64,000 nt of DNA, taken from NCBI RefSeq assembly GCF_001984215.1, contig NZ_CP019420.1:1860001-1924000 (forward strand), given 5' to 3'. The position numbers and the translations under genes were made by a program. The stretch's first letter is position 1. Every line of letters begins with the position of its first letter. Under the pieces are notes generated by a model. It saw only the letters and a program-made list of their open reading frames with translations, did not search any database and was not told the origin of the DNA. Shown piece by piece: positions 27,686 through 37,904 of the stretch. This DNA is from Mycobacterium sp. MS1601. Lineage in GTDB: Bacteria; Actinomycetota; Actinomycetes; Mycobacteriales; Mycobacteriaceae.

Positions 27686-27744
27686 TGCAGGTTCCCGTCC
27701 ACTGCAATGACCAAACACGCAGCCAACGTCTGCAAAAATGCAGA
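27686..27744. promoter_or_regulatory. Paired TGCAG/CTGCA elements, candidate LysR operator
   Basis: Two inverted pairs lie between the MFS and LysR genes: TGCAG (27686-27690) with CTGCA (27702-27706), eleven bases apart, and the perfect TCTGCA-AAAA-TGCAGA (27729-27744). The repeated half-site and the eleven-base spacing suit a LysR tetramer covering both divergent promoters. If the LysR protein starts at 27707 rather than 27746 the second palindrome would be coding. Confidence 0.55.
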
Positions 27745-27745
27745 T

Positions 27746-28654
27746 ATGCCTGGTACGCAGCGAGTCAGCGCCGACGACCTGTTGATCCTCTTGGCGGTCG
27801 GGCGCACCGGCCGTTACGTCACCGCCGCCGACGAACTAGGGCTCAACCACACCACCGTCGCCCGCCGCATCAGCGCGCTGGAGCAGGATCTCGGCGGCCG
27901 GGTGCTTGCCCGGGTCGGCGGAAGTTGGGAGCTGACCGAACTGGGCCGCCACGCCCTCGGTGCGGCCGAAGCGGTGGAGTCCGCGTTGCGCTCGCTGTCG
28001 GCACCCGACGGCGCCGAACGAGCGCTCGAGGGAGTGGTGCGGATGTCGGCCACCGACGGTTTCAGCGCATACATAGCAGCCCCGGCAGCTGCCGCGGTCC
28101 AGCGTCGTCACCCCGGAATCGCGGTGGAGATCGTCGCCGCCACCCGCCGGGTGACCCAACAACGATCGGGTCTCGACATCGAGGTGGTGGTGGGCCAGCC
28201 GCAGGTGCACAGAGCGCAGGCGATTCCGCTCGGCGACTACCGCCTCGGGCTCTACGGCGCCGGCGACTACCTGACCGCCCGCGGGACGCCGCAATCGGTA
28301 ACAGATCTGGCCGAGCACCGGCTGGTGTACTTCATCGACTCGATGCTGCAGGTCGACGACCTGGACCTGGCCCGCACCTTCGCCCCGGTCATGCGTGAAT
28401 CGGTGTCGTCCACCAATGTGTTCGTCCACGTCGAGGCCACCCGCGCGGCCGCCGGGCTCGGGCTGCTGCCGTGCTTCATGGCCGATCGCCACGACGACCT
28501 GGTCCGGGTACTCCGCGACACCGTGGCCATTCAGCTCAGCTACTGGCTGGTGGCCCGCGCCGACACGCTACGTCGACCCGAGGTCGCTGCCTTTGTCAAC
28601 GCGATCCGCGAGCGGATGCACGCGCAACACAACGTCCTGCTGGGTATGCCGTGA
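27746..28654 (+). CDS. LysR-family transcriptional regulator
   Basis: A 302-residue regulator with an N-terminal winged helix (GRYVTAADELGLNHTTVARRISALEQDLGGRVLAR, residues ~19-53) and a C-terminal LysR-type effector domain. I use the ATG at 27746 (MPGTQRVSADDL); an alternative ATG at 27707 would add 13 residues. It is divergent from the MFS/SDR operon with a palindromic intergenic region, so it most likely controls that operon, sensing its organic-acid substrate. Its last codons are followed three bases later by a hydrolase gene. Confidence 0.87.
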   Translation: MPGTQRVSADDLLILLAVGRTGRYVTAADELGLNHTTVARRISALEQDLGGRVLARVGGSWELTELGRHALGAAEAVESALRSLSAPDGAERALEGVVRMSATDGFSAYIAAPAAAAVQRRHPGIAVEIVAATRRVTQQRSGLDIEVVVGQPQVHRAQAIPLGDYRLGLYGAGDYLTARGTPQSVTDLAEHRLVYFIDSMLQVDDLDLARTFAPVMRESVSSTNVFVHVEATRAAAGLGLLPCFMADRHDDLVRVLRDTVAIQLSYWLVARADTLRRPEVAAFVNAIRERMHAQHNVLLGMP

Positions 28655-28657
28655 CCT

Positions 28658-29428
28658 GTGAAGTACCTACGTCAGGGGACCGGACAGCCGCTCCTGTTGA
28701 TCCACGGCATCTCCAACCTGCACAACTGGGACCCTGTGCTGGCCCAGCTGACGGGGCAACGCGACGTCATCGCTGTGGACCTTCCCGGGTTCGGACAGAC
28801 GCCACCGCTGCCAGGCGAGGTGACCGTCGCGGCACTGACCGACGCAGTCGAGCAGTTCATCAGCGACCTCGACCTGGGCGATGTCGACGTGGTGGGCAGC
28901 TCCATGGGCGCGCGCATGGCTTTGGAGCTGGCCAGACGCGGCCACGGCGGTGCGGTGGTGGCTCTGGCCCCGGGTGGATTCTGGTCCGACGCCGCGGTGA
29001 GATTCTTCGGAGCGACGGTGGTGCCGTCCGTCACGGTGGTCCGCCACATCCAGCCGTTACTGCCCGCTCTCGTCCGCACCGCGTTGGGACGTACCGCACT
29101 GTTGGCACAGTTCTCCGCGAAGCCATGGGCGCTGGGCTCGGGCCTGGTGTTGCAGGAACTTCGCAACTTCGCCGCCTCCCCGAGCATCGACGACGCACTG
29201 AGAGCGCTGGTGCACGGCCCGAGACAACAGGGAGGATCCGTGCGCGCGCAGGTCACGATCGGGTGGGGCCGCAACGACAGGGTGACCTTCCCCAGTCAGG
29301 CGCAGCGCGCACTGGAGTTGTTCCCGGACGCCCGGCTGCACTGGTTCGACCGCTGCGGGCACTTCCCGCACTGGGACCAGACCGAAGAGGCGGTGCAGCT
29401 GATCCTGGAGTCCACCGGAACACGCTGA
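28658..29428 (+). CDS. Alpha/beta hydrolase
   Basis: A 256-residue alpha/beta-fold hydrolase. The oxyanion HGISNLHNW is near residue 17, the nucleophile elbow GSSMGARMA near residue 85 (Ser), the acid in WGRNDRV and the base histidine in DRCGHFPHWD. The motif spacing is like that of C-C bond or ester hydrolases such as HsaD/MhpC, but the substrate cannot be read from it. It starts with GTG three bases after the LysR stop, so it may be co-transcribed with it. No membrane or signal segment is seen. Confidence 0.82.
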   Translation: MKYLRQGTGQPLLLIHGISNLHNWDPVLAQLTGQRDVIAVDLPGFGQTPPLPGEVTVAALTDAVEQFISDLDLGDVDVVGSSMGARMALELARRGHGGAVVALAPGGFWSDAAVRFFGATVVPSVTVVRHIQPLLPALVRTALGRTALLAQFSAKPWALGSGLVLQELRNFAASPSIDDALRALVHGPRQQGGSVRAQVTIGWGRNDRVTFPSQAQRALELFPDARLHWFDRCGHFPHWDQTEEAVQLILESTGTR

Positions 29429-29472
29429 GCCCAACGGTTGCGGGCGCCGCTGTTGCCTGGTGCAGTCTGAGC

Positions 29473-30240
29473 ATGCCGCACTTCGACGCTGACACCGGAC
29501 GGTTCTACTACCGGCACTGGGCCGCTGCCGACCCCCACGCCGCGGTGGTCTTTCTGCACGGGTTCGGCGAGAACACTTCGCTGTATCACCGACTGGGCTT
29601 CGCGCTCAATGCCGCCGGGATCGACTTCTGGGCGGTGGACCAGCAGGGCCACGGCCTCAGCCCGGGCAAACGCGGCGATTTCGGACCCATCGCCCACAGC
29701 GCGGGGCTCGCCGAGCAGCTGACTGAGCTGGCGGAAACCACAGCCCCCGGCATTCCGCTTGTGCTGCAGGGACACTCGTTCGGCGCCGCGGTGGCACTGT
29801 CGATACTGCTGGCCAAGCCGCAGCGCTATACCGCCGGGATCATCTCGGGAGCACCCCTGGTGCCCATCCCCGAGTTGCTGAACGCGGACAGCAGTTTCGA
29901 ACTGGATCTGGCGATACTGTCGGCCGACCCGTTCTACTTGGATGCTCTCGAGAACGACCCGCTGGGATTCGAGGACGCCGACGGCAGCGCGCTGGCCCGC
30001 GCGCTGGACACCATCTGGGACAGCATCGGCTCCGAGCTACCGACATTGGCGGTTCCCACCCTGGCGATTCACGGCACCGTCGACGCCATCGCCCCGGTGG
30101 GCGCGGTACGCGCCTACGCCGAACAGATCGACAACCTCGAGCTGGTCGAGTTTCCCGGGGCTCGTCACGACATCCTCAACGAAACCGTGCACCGCGAAGT
30201 GGCCGAGCAGATCGTGGGGTTCATCGAGGACACAGCGTGA
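29473..30240 (+). CDS. Alpha/beta hydrolase, monoacylglycerol-lipase type
   Basis: A 255-residue serine hydrolase with HGFGENTSLYHRLG, the sequence AVDQQGHGLSPGKRG, the nucleophile elbow QGHSFGAAVALS (Ser near residue 101), acid at IHGTVDAIAP and base at PGARHDILNE. The DQQGHGxSxGxRG block and GHSxGA elbow are those of the monoacylglycerol lipase/lysophospholipase group (cytosolic lipid ester cleavage). Distinct from the preceding hydrolase, so not a recent duplication. The ATG lies 44 bases after the previous gene, so coupling is loose. Confidence 0.82.
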   Translation: MPHFDADTGRFYYRHWAAADPHAAVVFLHGFGENTSLYHRLGFALNAAGIDFWAVDQQGHGLSPGKRGDFGPIAHSAGLAEQLTELAETTAPGIPLVLQGHSFGAAVALSILLAKPQRYTAGIISGAPLVPIPELLNADSSFELDLAILSADPFYLDALENDPLGFEDADGSALARALDTIWDSIGSELPTLAVPTLAIHGTVDAIAPVGAVRAYAEQIDNLELVEFPGARHDILNETVHREVAEQIVGFIEDTA

Positions 30241-30285
30241 AGCGCCCGGCCCTCACCGCCCGGGCGGGTGAGCTAGGCTCGCCGG

Positions 30286-30522
30286 ATGCTGGTTCGTCTC
30301 GCCGTCGCCACCGCAGCCCTGGCACTGGCCGGCGGCGTCCTGGCAACTCCGGCATCAGCGGAGCCGATGCCGCCGTGTGAGTTCGGATTGTCGTTCCTGT
30401 GCAGCATGTTGCCGGTTGCACCCGATCTCGATGGCGACATCGACTTGACCCATGACGTGCCACCGGCGAACTCGCTGCCGGAGAATCAGGTGGCCGATCC
30501 CTGCGCGCTGGGCTGCATCTGA
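30286..30522 (+). CDS. Very small secreted protein
   Basis: A 78-residue protein whose first 24 residues form a Sec signal peptide (MLVRLAVATAALALAGGVLATPASA). The mature peptide of about 54 residues is acidic and has four cysteines in two pairs (PPCEFG, FLCSML; DPCALGC at the end), suggesting disulfides. Codon use resembles the neighbours and the signal peptide is convincing, so I regard it as real. It ends 10 bases before the convergent hsaB. M. tuberculosis has a small gene (Rv3566A) nearby, but I cannot claim orthology. Confidence 0.72.
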   Translation: MLVRLAVATAALALAGGVLATPASAEPMPPCEFGLSFLCSMLPVAPDLDGDIDLTHDVPPANSLPENQVADPCALGCI

Positions 30523-30532
30523 CGCGGGCGCC

Positions 30533-31111
30533 TCAAAGCCAGGTGTCCGGGGTGGTGGCGGTGATGAACGCTTCGAGGTCGTCGCGCCAGTGCGCCGGGG
30601 AATTCTTGTCCGGTTCGATGCCGGTGTACTCACCGCGGTAGAACAGCAGGGGGCGCGGCTTCGTCTTCGGCACCTCCGACAGCGAGTGCACCGCTCCGAA
30701 CACCACGAAGTGATCGCCTCCGTCGTGCACCGAAGCCACCGTGCAGTCGATGTGCGCCAGCGCACCGGCGATCACCGGCGAACCGAGTTTGGACGGTGCC
30801 CAGTCGATTCCGGCGAACTTGTCGGGCTCGCGGGATCCGAACCGGGCCGAGACGTCTTTCTGATTCTCGTGCAGGATGTTCACGCAGAACCGGCCGCTGG
30901 CCTCGATGGCCGCCCACGAGCGCGACAGCTTGGTGGGGCAGAACAGCACCAGAGGCGGGTCCAGGGACAGCGCGGCGAACGATTGGCACGCGAAACCGAC
31001 GGGTTCAAGGTCGTCATCACCCCGAGACATCGAAGTGATGATGGTGATGCCCGTACAGAACTGCCCGAGGACATGGCGGAACGTGCGCGGGTCGATCACT
31101 GCTTCCGCCAT
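30533..31111 (-). CDS. hsaB: HsaB, flavin reductase of 3-HSA hydroxylase
   Basis: A 192-residue flavin reductase matching Rv3567c. It supplies reduced flavin to HsaA for hydroxylation of the A-ring phenol 3-HSA. The family core is visible: FCTGITIITSMSRGDDDLEPVGFACQSFAALSLDPPLVLFCPTKLSRSW, then ASGRFCVNILHENQKDVSARFG and the HDGGDHFVVFGAVHSL block. It is the last gene of hsaA-hsaD-hsaC-hsaB, two bases after hsaC. In M. tuberculosis nat follows; it is missing here. Confidence 0.94.
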   Translation of the reverse strand: MAEAVIDPRTFRHVLGQFCTGITIITSMSRGDDDLEPVGFACQSFAALSLDPPLVLFCPTKLSRSWAAIEASGRFCVNILHENQKDVSARFGSREPDKFAGIDWAPSKLGSPVIAGALAHIDCTVASVHDGGDHFVVFGAVHSLSEVPKTKPRPLLFYRGEYTGIEPDKNSPAHWRDDLEAFITATTPDTWL

Positions 31112-31113
31112 GG

Positions 31114-32927
<1,814 letters not shown>

Positions 32928-34118
32928 TCAAACCATCGTGTCTGCAGGCGGCAACCCGAACTCGTCGTTGCCGAAGATCAGGTACGCACGCTCGGGTTCG
33001 TTGGCGGCATGCACCCGGCCGGCATGGGCGTCACGCCAGAAGCGCTGGATCGGCGCATCATTGGCCAGCGCGGTGGCACCGGAAGCCTCGAACAGCCGAT
33101 CCACCGAGGCGATGGCACGACCGGTGGCTCGCACCTGGTCGCGACGGGCCCGGGCCCGCAGGCTGAACGGGATCTCTTTTCCCGCACTCAGCAGTGCGTA
33201 CTCGTCGCCCACGTTGCCGATCAACTGGCGCCAGGCGGCGTCGATATCACTGGCAGCCTCGGCGATGCGCACCTTGGCAAACGGGTCGTCCTTGGGTTTC
33301 TCGCCGGCGAATGCCGCCCGGATGCGCTTGCCCTGGTGTTCGACGTGCGCGTCGTAGGCGCCATAGGCCATGCCGACGATGGGCGCCGAGATGGTGGTGG
33401 GATGCACGGTGCCCCACGGCATCTTGTAGACCGGCGCGGTATTGGTGGCGTAACCGCCTGCGGTGCCGTCGTTCATCGCCTTGTAGGACAGGAAGCGGTG
33501 TTTGGGGACGAACACGTCCTTGACGACGACGGTGTTACTACCCGTGCCGCGCAGACCCACCACGTGCCACACGTCGTCGATCCTGTACTCGGTGCGCGGG
33601 ATCAGGAAGCTGCCGAAGTCCACCGGCCTGCCGCCCTTGATCACCGGACCTCCGAGGAACGCCCAGCTGGCGGTGTCACACCCGGAGGACCAGTTCCACG
33701 CGCCGTTGACGATGTAACCGTCACCCGCCTCGGTCACCACACCCGCACCCATCGGTGCGTACGAGGAGGACACCCGGACCGTCGGGTCGTCACCCCAGAC
33801 GTCTTCCTGTGCCTGCTGGTCGAACAGCGCCAGGTGCCAGTTGTGCACGCCGATGATCGACGAGACCCAGCCGGTGGAACCGCAGGCACTCGCGATTCGA
33901 CGGACCGCCTCGTAGAAGATCGTCGGGTCGGCCTGCAGCCCACCCCACTGCTCGGGCTGGAGCAGTTTGAAGAAGCCCACCTCGCCGAGTTGCGCGACCG
34001 ACTCGTCCGGGATTCGACGCAGATCCTCGGTGGCCTGGGCGCGGTCGCGGAACTGCGGAAGCAGATCATCGATGCCGGCCAGCACCGACTGTGCATCACG
34101 TTGTTGAATGGAAGTCAC
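32928..34118 (-). CDS. hsaA: HsaA, 3-HSA 4-hydroxylase oxygenase
   Basis: A 396-residue flavin-dependent monooxygenase with an acyl-CoA-dehydrogenase-like fold, matching Rv3570c. It hydroxylates the secosteroid phenol 3-HSA using flavin reduced by HsaB. Recognisable blocks are GVHNWHLALFDQQAQEDVWG, GAWNWSSGCDTASWAFLGGP and DVWHVVGLRGTGSNTVVVKDVFVPKHR. It begins with GTG (a GGAGG site lies nine bases upstream) and is the first gene after the KstR operator at 34169. Confidence 0.95.
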   Translation of the reverse strand: MTSIQQRDAQSVLAGIDDLLPQFRDRAQATEDLRRIPDESVAQLGEVGFFKLLQPEQWGGLQADPTIFYEAVRRIASACGSTGWVSSIIGVHNWHLALFDQQAQEDVWGDDPTVRVSSSYAPMGAGVVTEAGDGYIVNGAWNWSSGCDTASWAFLGGPVIKGGRPVDFGSFLIPRTEYRIDDVWHVVGLRGTGSNTVVVKDVFVPKHRFLSYKAMNDGTAGGYATNTAPVYKMPWGTVHPTTISAPIVGMAYGAYDAHVEHQGKRIRAAFAGEKPKDDPFAKVRIAEAASDIDAAWRQLIGNVGDEYALLSAGKEIPFSLRARARRDQVRATGRAIASVDRLFEASGATALANDAPIQRFWRDAHAGRVHAANEPERAYLIFGNDEFGLPPADTMV

Positions 34119-34168
34119 TGCATTTCCTCCCGAGGGGTGCGGGACCCGTAAAGAACTGGGTTCAAGAC

Positions 34169-34182
34169 TAGAACACGTTACG
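34169..34182. promoter_or_regulatory. KstR operator (hsaA side)
   Basis: TAGAACACGTTACG matches TnnAACnnGTTnnA except for the final base (G for A). Its position 51 bases upstream of the hsaA start, in a known KstR-controlled divergent promoter, makes it credible despite the mismatch. Confidence 0.7.
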
Positions 34183-34236
34183 ATTTGTGTCGAGAACCGG
34201 CCCCATGCACGCGCTGGACCTGCAGCGGACCGTTTC

Positions 34237-34250
34237 TGTAACCTGTTCTA
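34237..34250. promoter_or_regulatory. KstR operator (kshB side)
   Basis: TGTAACCTGTTCTA is a perfect TnnAACnnGTTnnA match, 34 bases upstream of the kshB GTG. With the box at 34169 it gives one operator per divergent promoter, the same layout as at cyp125/fadA5. Confidence 0.85.
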
Positions 34251-34284
34251 GTTATGAGACCGCTGTAGAGGAGGGGGCGCGCCG

Positions 34285-35343
34285 GTGACGGAGCCGCTCG
34301 GTAGCCACGTTCTGGAGCTCGAGATCTCCGACGTCATCGCCGAAACCGACGATGCGCGTTCGCTGGTGTTCAAGGTGCCCGACGGAGCAGACATCACCGC
34401 CGACAAGCTGCGCTACACGCCGGGGCAGTTCCTGACGTTGCGCATCCCCAGTGATCGCACCGGGTCGGTGGCCCGTTGTTACTCGCTGTGCAGTTCCCCG
34501 CACACCGACAGTGCCCTGACGGTGACCGTGAAACGCACGGTCGACGGATACGCCTCGAACTGGCTGTGCGACAACGCCGCGCCCGGCATGAAGGTGCACG
34601 TGCTGGCACCGTCGGGCACGTTCGTCCCGAAGTCGTTCGACGGCGACTTCCTGCTGGTGGCCGCGGGCAGTGGGATCACCCCGATGATGGCGATCTGCAA
34701 GTCCGCCCTGTCGCAGGGCAGTGGCCAGGTGACGCTGCTCTATGCGAACCGCGACGAGAAGTCGGTGATCTTCGCCGAGGCCCTGCGCGACCTGTCGACC
34801 AAGTACGCCGACCGGCTGTCGGTGATTCACTGGCTGGAATCGGTGCAGGGGTTGCCCAGCGTCGCCGCCCTGGCCCACCTGGCCGGCGCACACACCGCCA
34901 GTCAGGCCTTCATCTGTGGCCCCGGCCCTTTCATGGCGGCGGCGCAGGAGGCGTTGAAGTCGCTGGACATGCCGGACAAGCAGGTGCACGTCGAGGTGTT
35001 CCGCTCACTGGACACCGACCCGTTCGCCGCGGTCACGCTCGAGCAGGCCTCAGACGATGACGAGCCGCCGGCCACCGCGGTGGTGACGCTGGACGGCACC
35101 ACCCACGAACTGAGTTGGCCGCGCAACGCCAAACTGCTCGACGTCCTGTTGGACAAGGGCCTGGACGCACCGTTCTCCTGTCGCGAGGGCCACTGCGGCG
35201 CCTGCGCCGTGTTGAAGAAGGACGGCGAGGTGACCATGGAGATCAACGACGTCCTCGAACCGTCCGATCTCGAGGAGGGCCTGATCCTGGGTTGCCAGGC
35301 GCTGCCGGCGTCGGATTCCGTCGAAGTGACCTACGACGAATGA
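34285..35343 (+). CDS. kshB: KshB, reductase of 3-ketosteroid 9-alpha-hydroxylase
   Basis: A 352-residue reductase matching Rv3571. It passes electrons from NADH through FAD and a plant-type [2Fe-2S] cluster to the KshA oxygenase, which opens ring B. In order: FAD domain with CYSLCSSPH near residue 74, NAD domain with AAGSGITPMMA near 130 and CGPGPFMAAAQ near 211, and a C-terminal ferredoxin with cluster cysteines in SCREGHCGACAVL plus a later cysteine in LGCQA. It starts with GTG after an AGGAGG site. Confidence 0.95.
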   Translation: MTEPLGSHVLELEISDVIAETDDARSLVFKVPDGADITADKLRYTPGQFLTLRIPSDRTGSVARCYSLCSSPHTDSALTVTVKRTVDGYASNWLCDNAAPGMKVHVLAPSGTFVPKSFDGDFLLVAAGSGITPMMAICKSALSQGSGQVTLLYANRDEKSVIFAEALRDLSTKYADRLSVIHWLESVQGLPSVAALAHLAGAHTASQAFICGPGPFMAAAQEALKSLDMPDKQVHVEVFRSLDTDPFAAVTLEQASDDDEPPATAVVTLDGTTHELSWPRNAKLLDVLLDKGLDAPFSCREGHCGACAVLKKDGEVTMEINDVLEPSDLEEGLILGCQALPASDSVEVTYDE

Positions 35344-35363
35344 CAACGGGATATTTTCGTGCG

Positions 35364-35933
35364 ATGAAACGGCTTGCGGCAGTGCCCCTGGTTCTGGCGG
35401 CGATGCTCGCCCACCCGGCCACCGCCGCAGCCGCCGCGGACTCGGGCATGTCGTCGTTGCCCATCGACCCGGTGACACAGGTCGAGATGCACGTCAACAC
35501 GAATTGTGTGGCCGCCGAGGCAAGGTGCTATTTCGACACCCAGGCCAACCTCATGACGCCGACGGGCCCCACCGGTTTCCCCGGTGACTTCTGGGCGCGG
35601 CAGACGATCACCCTGCGCAGCAACGACCGCAACGTCTGGCAGGAAGCCGAGTACAGCGCCCCGGCGGGCATGCCGCGAGAATCCAAGGGCGCCAACCACG
35701 ACAACGTGCTGTCGCGGTTGTTGAAGAACCCCAGTGGCGTCGAGATCTCGGTGACCTACTTCGGCGGCGGCGGGATGGAACGCTTTCGCGTGGACGGCAG
35801 CTCCGTACCCACGGATTGGGCCACGGGCCGGCCCGCCACCGCCTCGAGCTTCATCGTGTGCTCACAGATCCAGGTGGTCTACGGCGGCCACAACGTCACC
35901 ACCCGCGGGGCCTGCGGGCAGACCACCTTTTAG
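35364..35933 (+). CDS. Secreted protein (Rv3572-like)
   Basis: A 189-residue exported protein with a Sec signal peptide (MKRLAAVPLVLAAMLAHPATAAAAA). The mature beta-rich domain has four cysteines (NTNCVAAEARCYFD; FIVCSQIQ; RGACGQ), probably two disulfides. It lies directly behind kshB, as Rv3572 does in M. tuberculosis. I prefer the ATG at 35364 because it gives a clean signal peptide; an in-frame ATG at 35340 overlaps the kshB stop as ATGA and is also possible. It has no known activity, and its last 72 bases overlap the convergent oligopeptidase gene. Confidence 0.8.
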   Translation: MKRLAAVPLVLAAMLAHPATAAAAADSGMSSLPIDPVTQVEMHVNTNCVAAEARCYFDTQANLMTPTGPTGFPGDFWARQTITLRSNDRNVWQEAEYSAPAGMPRESKGANHDNVLSRLLKNPSGVEISVTYFGGGGMERFRVDGSSVPTDWATGRPATASSFIVCSQIQVVYGGHNVTTRGACGQTTF

Positions 35934-37889
35934 CTCCAACCCCGTGTGAACCGCGCAGAAGGCCAGGATCTCAGTCAGCCGCCGCGCGGATTCGATCGCT
36001 CCGTGCGCACCGTGTCCCTGCTCGGCGTGCACCCGCAGCAGGATCGGTGAGGCGCCGGTGTGCACGCTGCGCAGTGTCTCGACGAGCATCCGCGCCTGGT
36101 TCGCCGGACACCGGGGATCGTTTGCGCCGGCGATCACCAGCGTTGCGGGGTAGTCGGCCGGCTTGGCGTTGACCAACGGGTCGATGGCTGCCAGCCACTG
36201 CCGTTCCCCGGGGATCTTCGGGTCGCCGTACTCGTCGCGACCGATGGCGTACGTCAGCGGATTCTGATCCATCCCAACCAGATCCGTGATCGGCACGTCG
36301 GAAACCACCGCGGCCCACAGTTCGGGCCGCTGAGTCACCGCGACCGCGGTGAGCAGGCCACCGTTGCTGGCGCCGTACGCCGCCAACTGCGCGCTGGTGG
36401 TCCAGCCCAGTTCGATGAGTTTCTCCGCTATGGCGTAGAAGTCGTTGAACGAGTTCTGCTTGTTGTCCCGACGCCCGCCACGCCACCAGTCAGCCCCGAA
36501 TTCGCCCCCTCCTCGCAGGTGCGCCAAGACATGGATGCCGCCGGCCTCCAGCCAAGCCGCATGCCCGTTGACGAAGGCCGGGAGTTCGGCCACGCGGAAG
36601 CCGCCATAGCCCATGAGGAAGGTCGGATGCGGCCGACTCAGGTCGAGGTCGGCTCGGTGGATGACGTGCGCCGGCACTTCGACACCGTCTGCGGACACGG
36701 CGGTGACATAGCTGACCGTCATGTTGTCCAGAGTGGTTGTCGGCGGTTCGAGGCATTCCAGTCGCTGGTCACCGAGCCGGTAGCGATAGATCGCCGGTGC
36801 AGTCGCGAGGTCGGAATAGAGGAACGTCACTTCCCCCTCACCCCGCTCGAACACCGGAAGCGCCGGGTGCGCAGCGTGCTCCACGAGCACCCCGATACCT
36901 CCCCGACCGGGCAGCTCGACAGGGGTTCTTGCGCCGGAGGGCAGGTCGATGACGTCGAGCGCCGCGCTGCAATCACGCAGGCTCGCCACCACCATGGTGT
37001 TGTCGAAGATCTCGAAATCGAGAATGGTGTCGGCACTCTCGCCCAGCAGTTCGGTCCAGGTGCTCGGATCTGCGCAGGTGCGCAACGGGATCTGCACGAC
37101 GCGGTTGCGGGGCGCGCCGTTGTCGGTGAGCGCGACGATCGTGTCGTCGACGATGTCGCACCGGAAGAAGCCGGGAAAGCCCTCCAGCACCCGCATCACT
37201 TCCAGGTTCTCGTCGATGAGGTAGTCCACCCGGACCTCGGTGTTTCCAGAGGCGACGGCGACGTAGCGGCCGTCCTTCGACACCTTGGGGATCGGGAACG
37301 CCAGGTCCGGCGGCAGCGGGGCCACCCAGTCCGAAGCCGGCTGCCCGAGGACGAAGCGGCGAATCGGCATCATCACCTGGCCGTCGGCGACCTCTCTTGT
37401 GACGCACCAGAATTCGGTGCCGTCGGGCAGCCATGTTGGTGGCGCGCACACGTTCCACGGCACCCGGTCCGCCAGCGGGGCCCCACTGGCGACGTCCACC
37501 AGGAACACCTCGTTGATCTCGGCCCCCTGGTGGGTGATGGCATAGGCCAGCACGCAACCGTCCGGCGACGGCGACACCCATCCCAGCGCGACAGGCGGTC
37601 CACCAGGTGCGGCGTGGTCGTTGAGGTCGACCAGAACCCGCGGTTCACCGTCAACGGCGTCCCGGACCGTGACAGCCGGCAGCTCGGCTGCGGGATCGAG
37701 CCGCCTTTGCTGGAACCAGCGCTCACCGGCCCGGATCGGCGTCCACCGCCGAGCTGCATCCGAGTGACGCAGCACAGCCGATTCGAAAGCCGCATAGCTG
37801 CCGATCGAATGCAGCGCGGCCACCGCCTCGGTGGTCAGTCGAGTCTGCCAGTCGAGAGCTTCAGGGTTGTCGGTGCGCAGATCACTCAT
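35862..37889 (-). CDS. Prolyl oligopeptidase (S9A family)
   Basis: A 675-residue serine peptidase. The N-terminal ~400 residues form the beta-propeller gate; the C-terminal alpha/beta hydrolase domain has the nucleophile in YGASNGGLLTAVAV, acid in IAGANDPRCPANQ and base in HAEQGHGAHGA. No signal peptide is seen, so it is cytosolic. I start at MSDLRTDNPEAL (37889); the frame extends upstream into an AT-rich regulatory stretch. Its C-terminal tail (GLELKGGLPAGPAGG...) overlaps the neighbouring secreted-protein gene by 72 bases, which is unusual and may mean the true end is earlier. Confidence 0.85.
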   Translation of the reverse strand: MSDLRTDNPEALDWQTRLTTEAVAALHSIGSYAAFESAVLRHSDAARRWTPIRAGERWFQQRRLDPAAELPAVTVRDAVDGEPRVLVDLNDHAAPGGPPVALGWVSPSPDGCVLAYAITHQGAEINEVFLVDVASGAPLADRVPWNVCAPPTWLPDGTEFWCVTREVADGQVMMPIRRFVLGQPASDWVAPLPPDLAFPIPKVSKDGRYVAVASGNTEVRVDYLIDENLEVMRVLEGFPGFFRCDIVDDTIVALTDNGAPRNRVVQIPLRTCADPSTWTELLGESADTILDFEIFDNTMVVASLRDCSAALDVIDLPSGARTPVELPGRGGIGVLVEHAAHPALPVFERGEGEVTFLYSDLATAPAIYRYRLGDQRLECLEPPTTTLDNMTVSYVTAVSADGVEVPAHVIHRADLDLSRPHPTFLMGYGGFRVAELPAFVNGHAAWLEAGGIHVLAHLRGGGEFGADWWRGGRRDNKQNSFNDFYAIAEKLIELGWTTSAQLAAYGASNGGLLTAVAVTQRPELWAAVVSDVPITDLVGMDQNPLTYAIGRDEYGDPKIPGERQWLAAIDPLVNAKPADYPATLVIAGANDPRCPANQARMLVETLRSVHTGASPILLRVHAEQGHGAHGAIESARRLTEILAFCAVHTGLELKGGLPAGPAGGDVVAAVDHLDL

Positions 37890-37904
37890 ACCTAAAGTTT
37901 GTGC

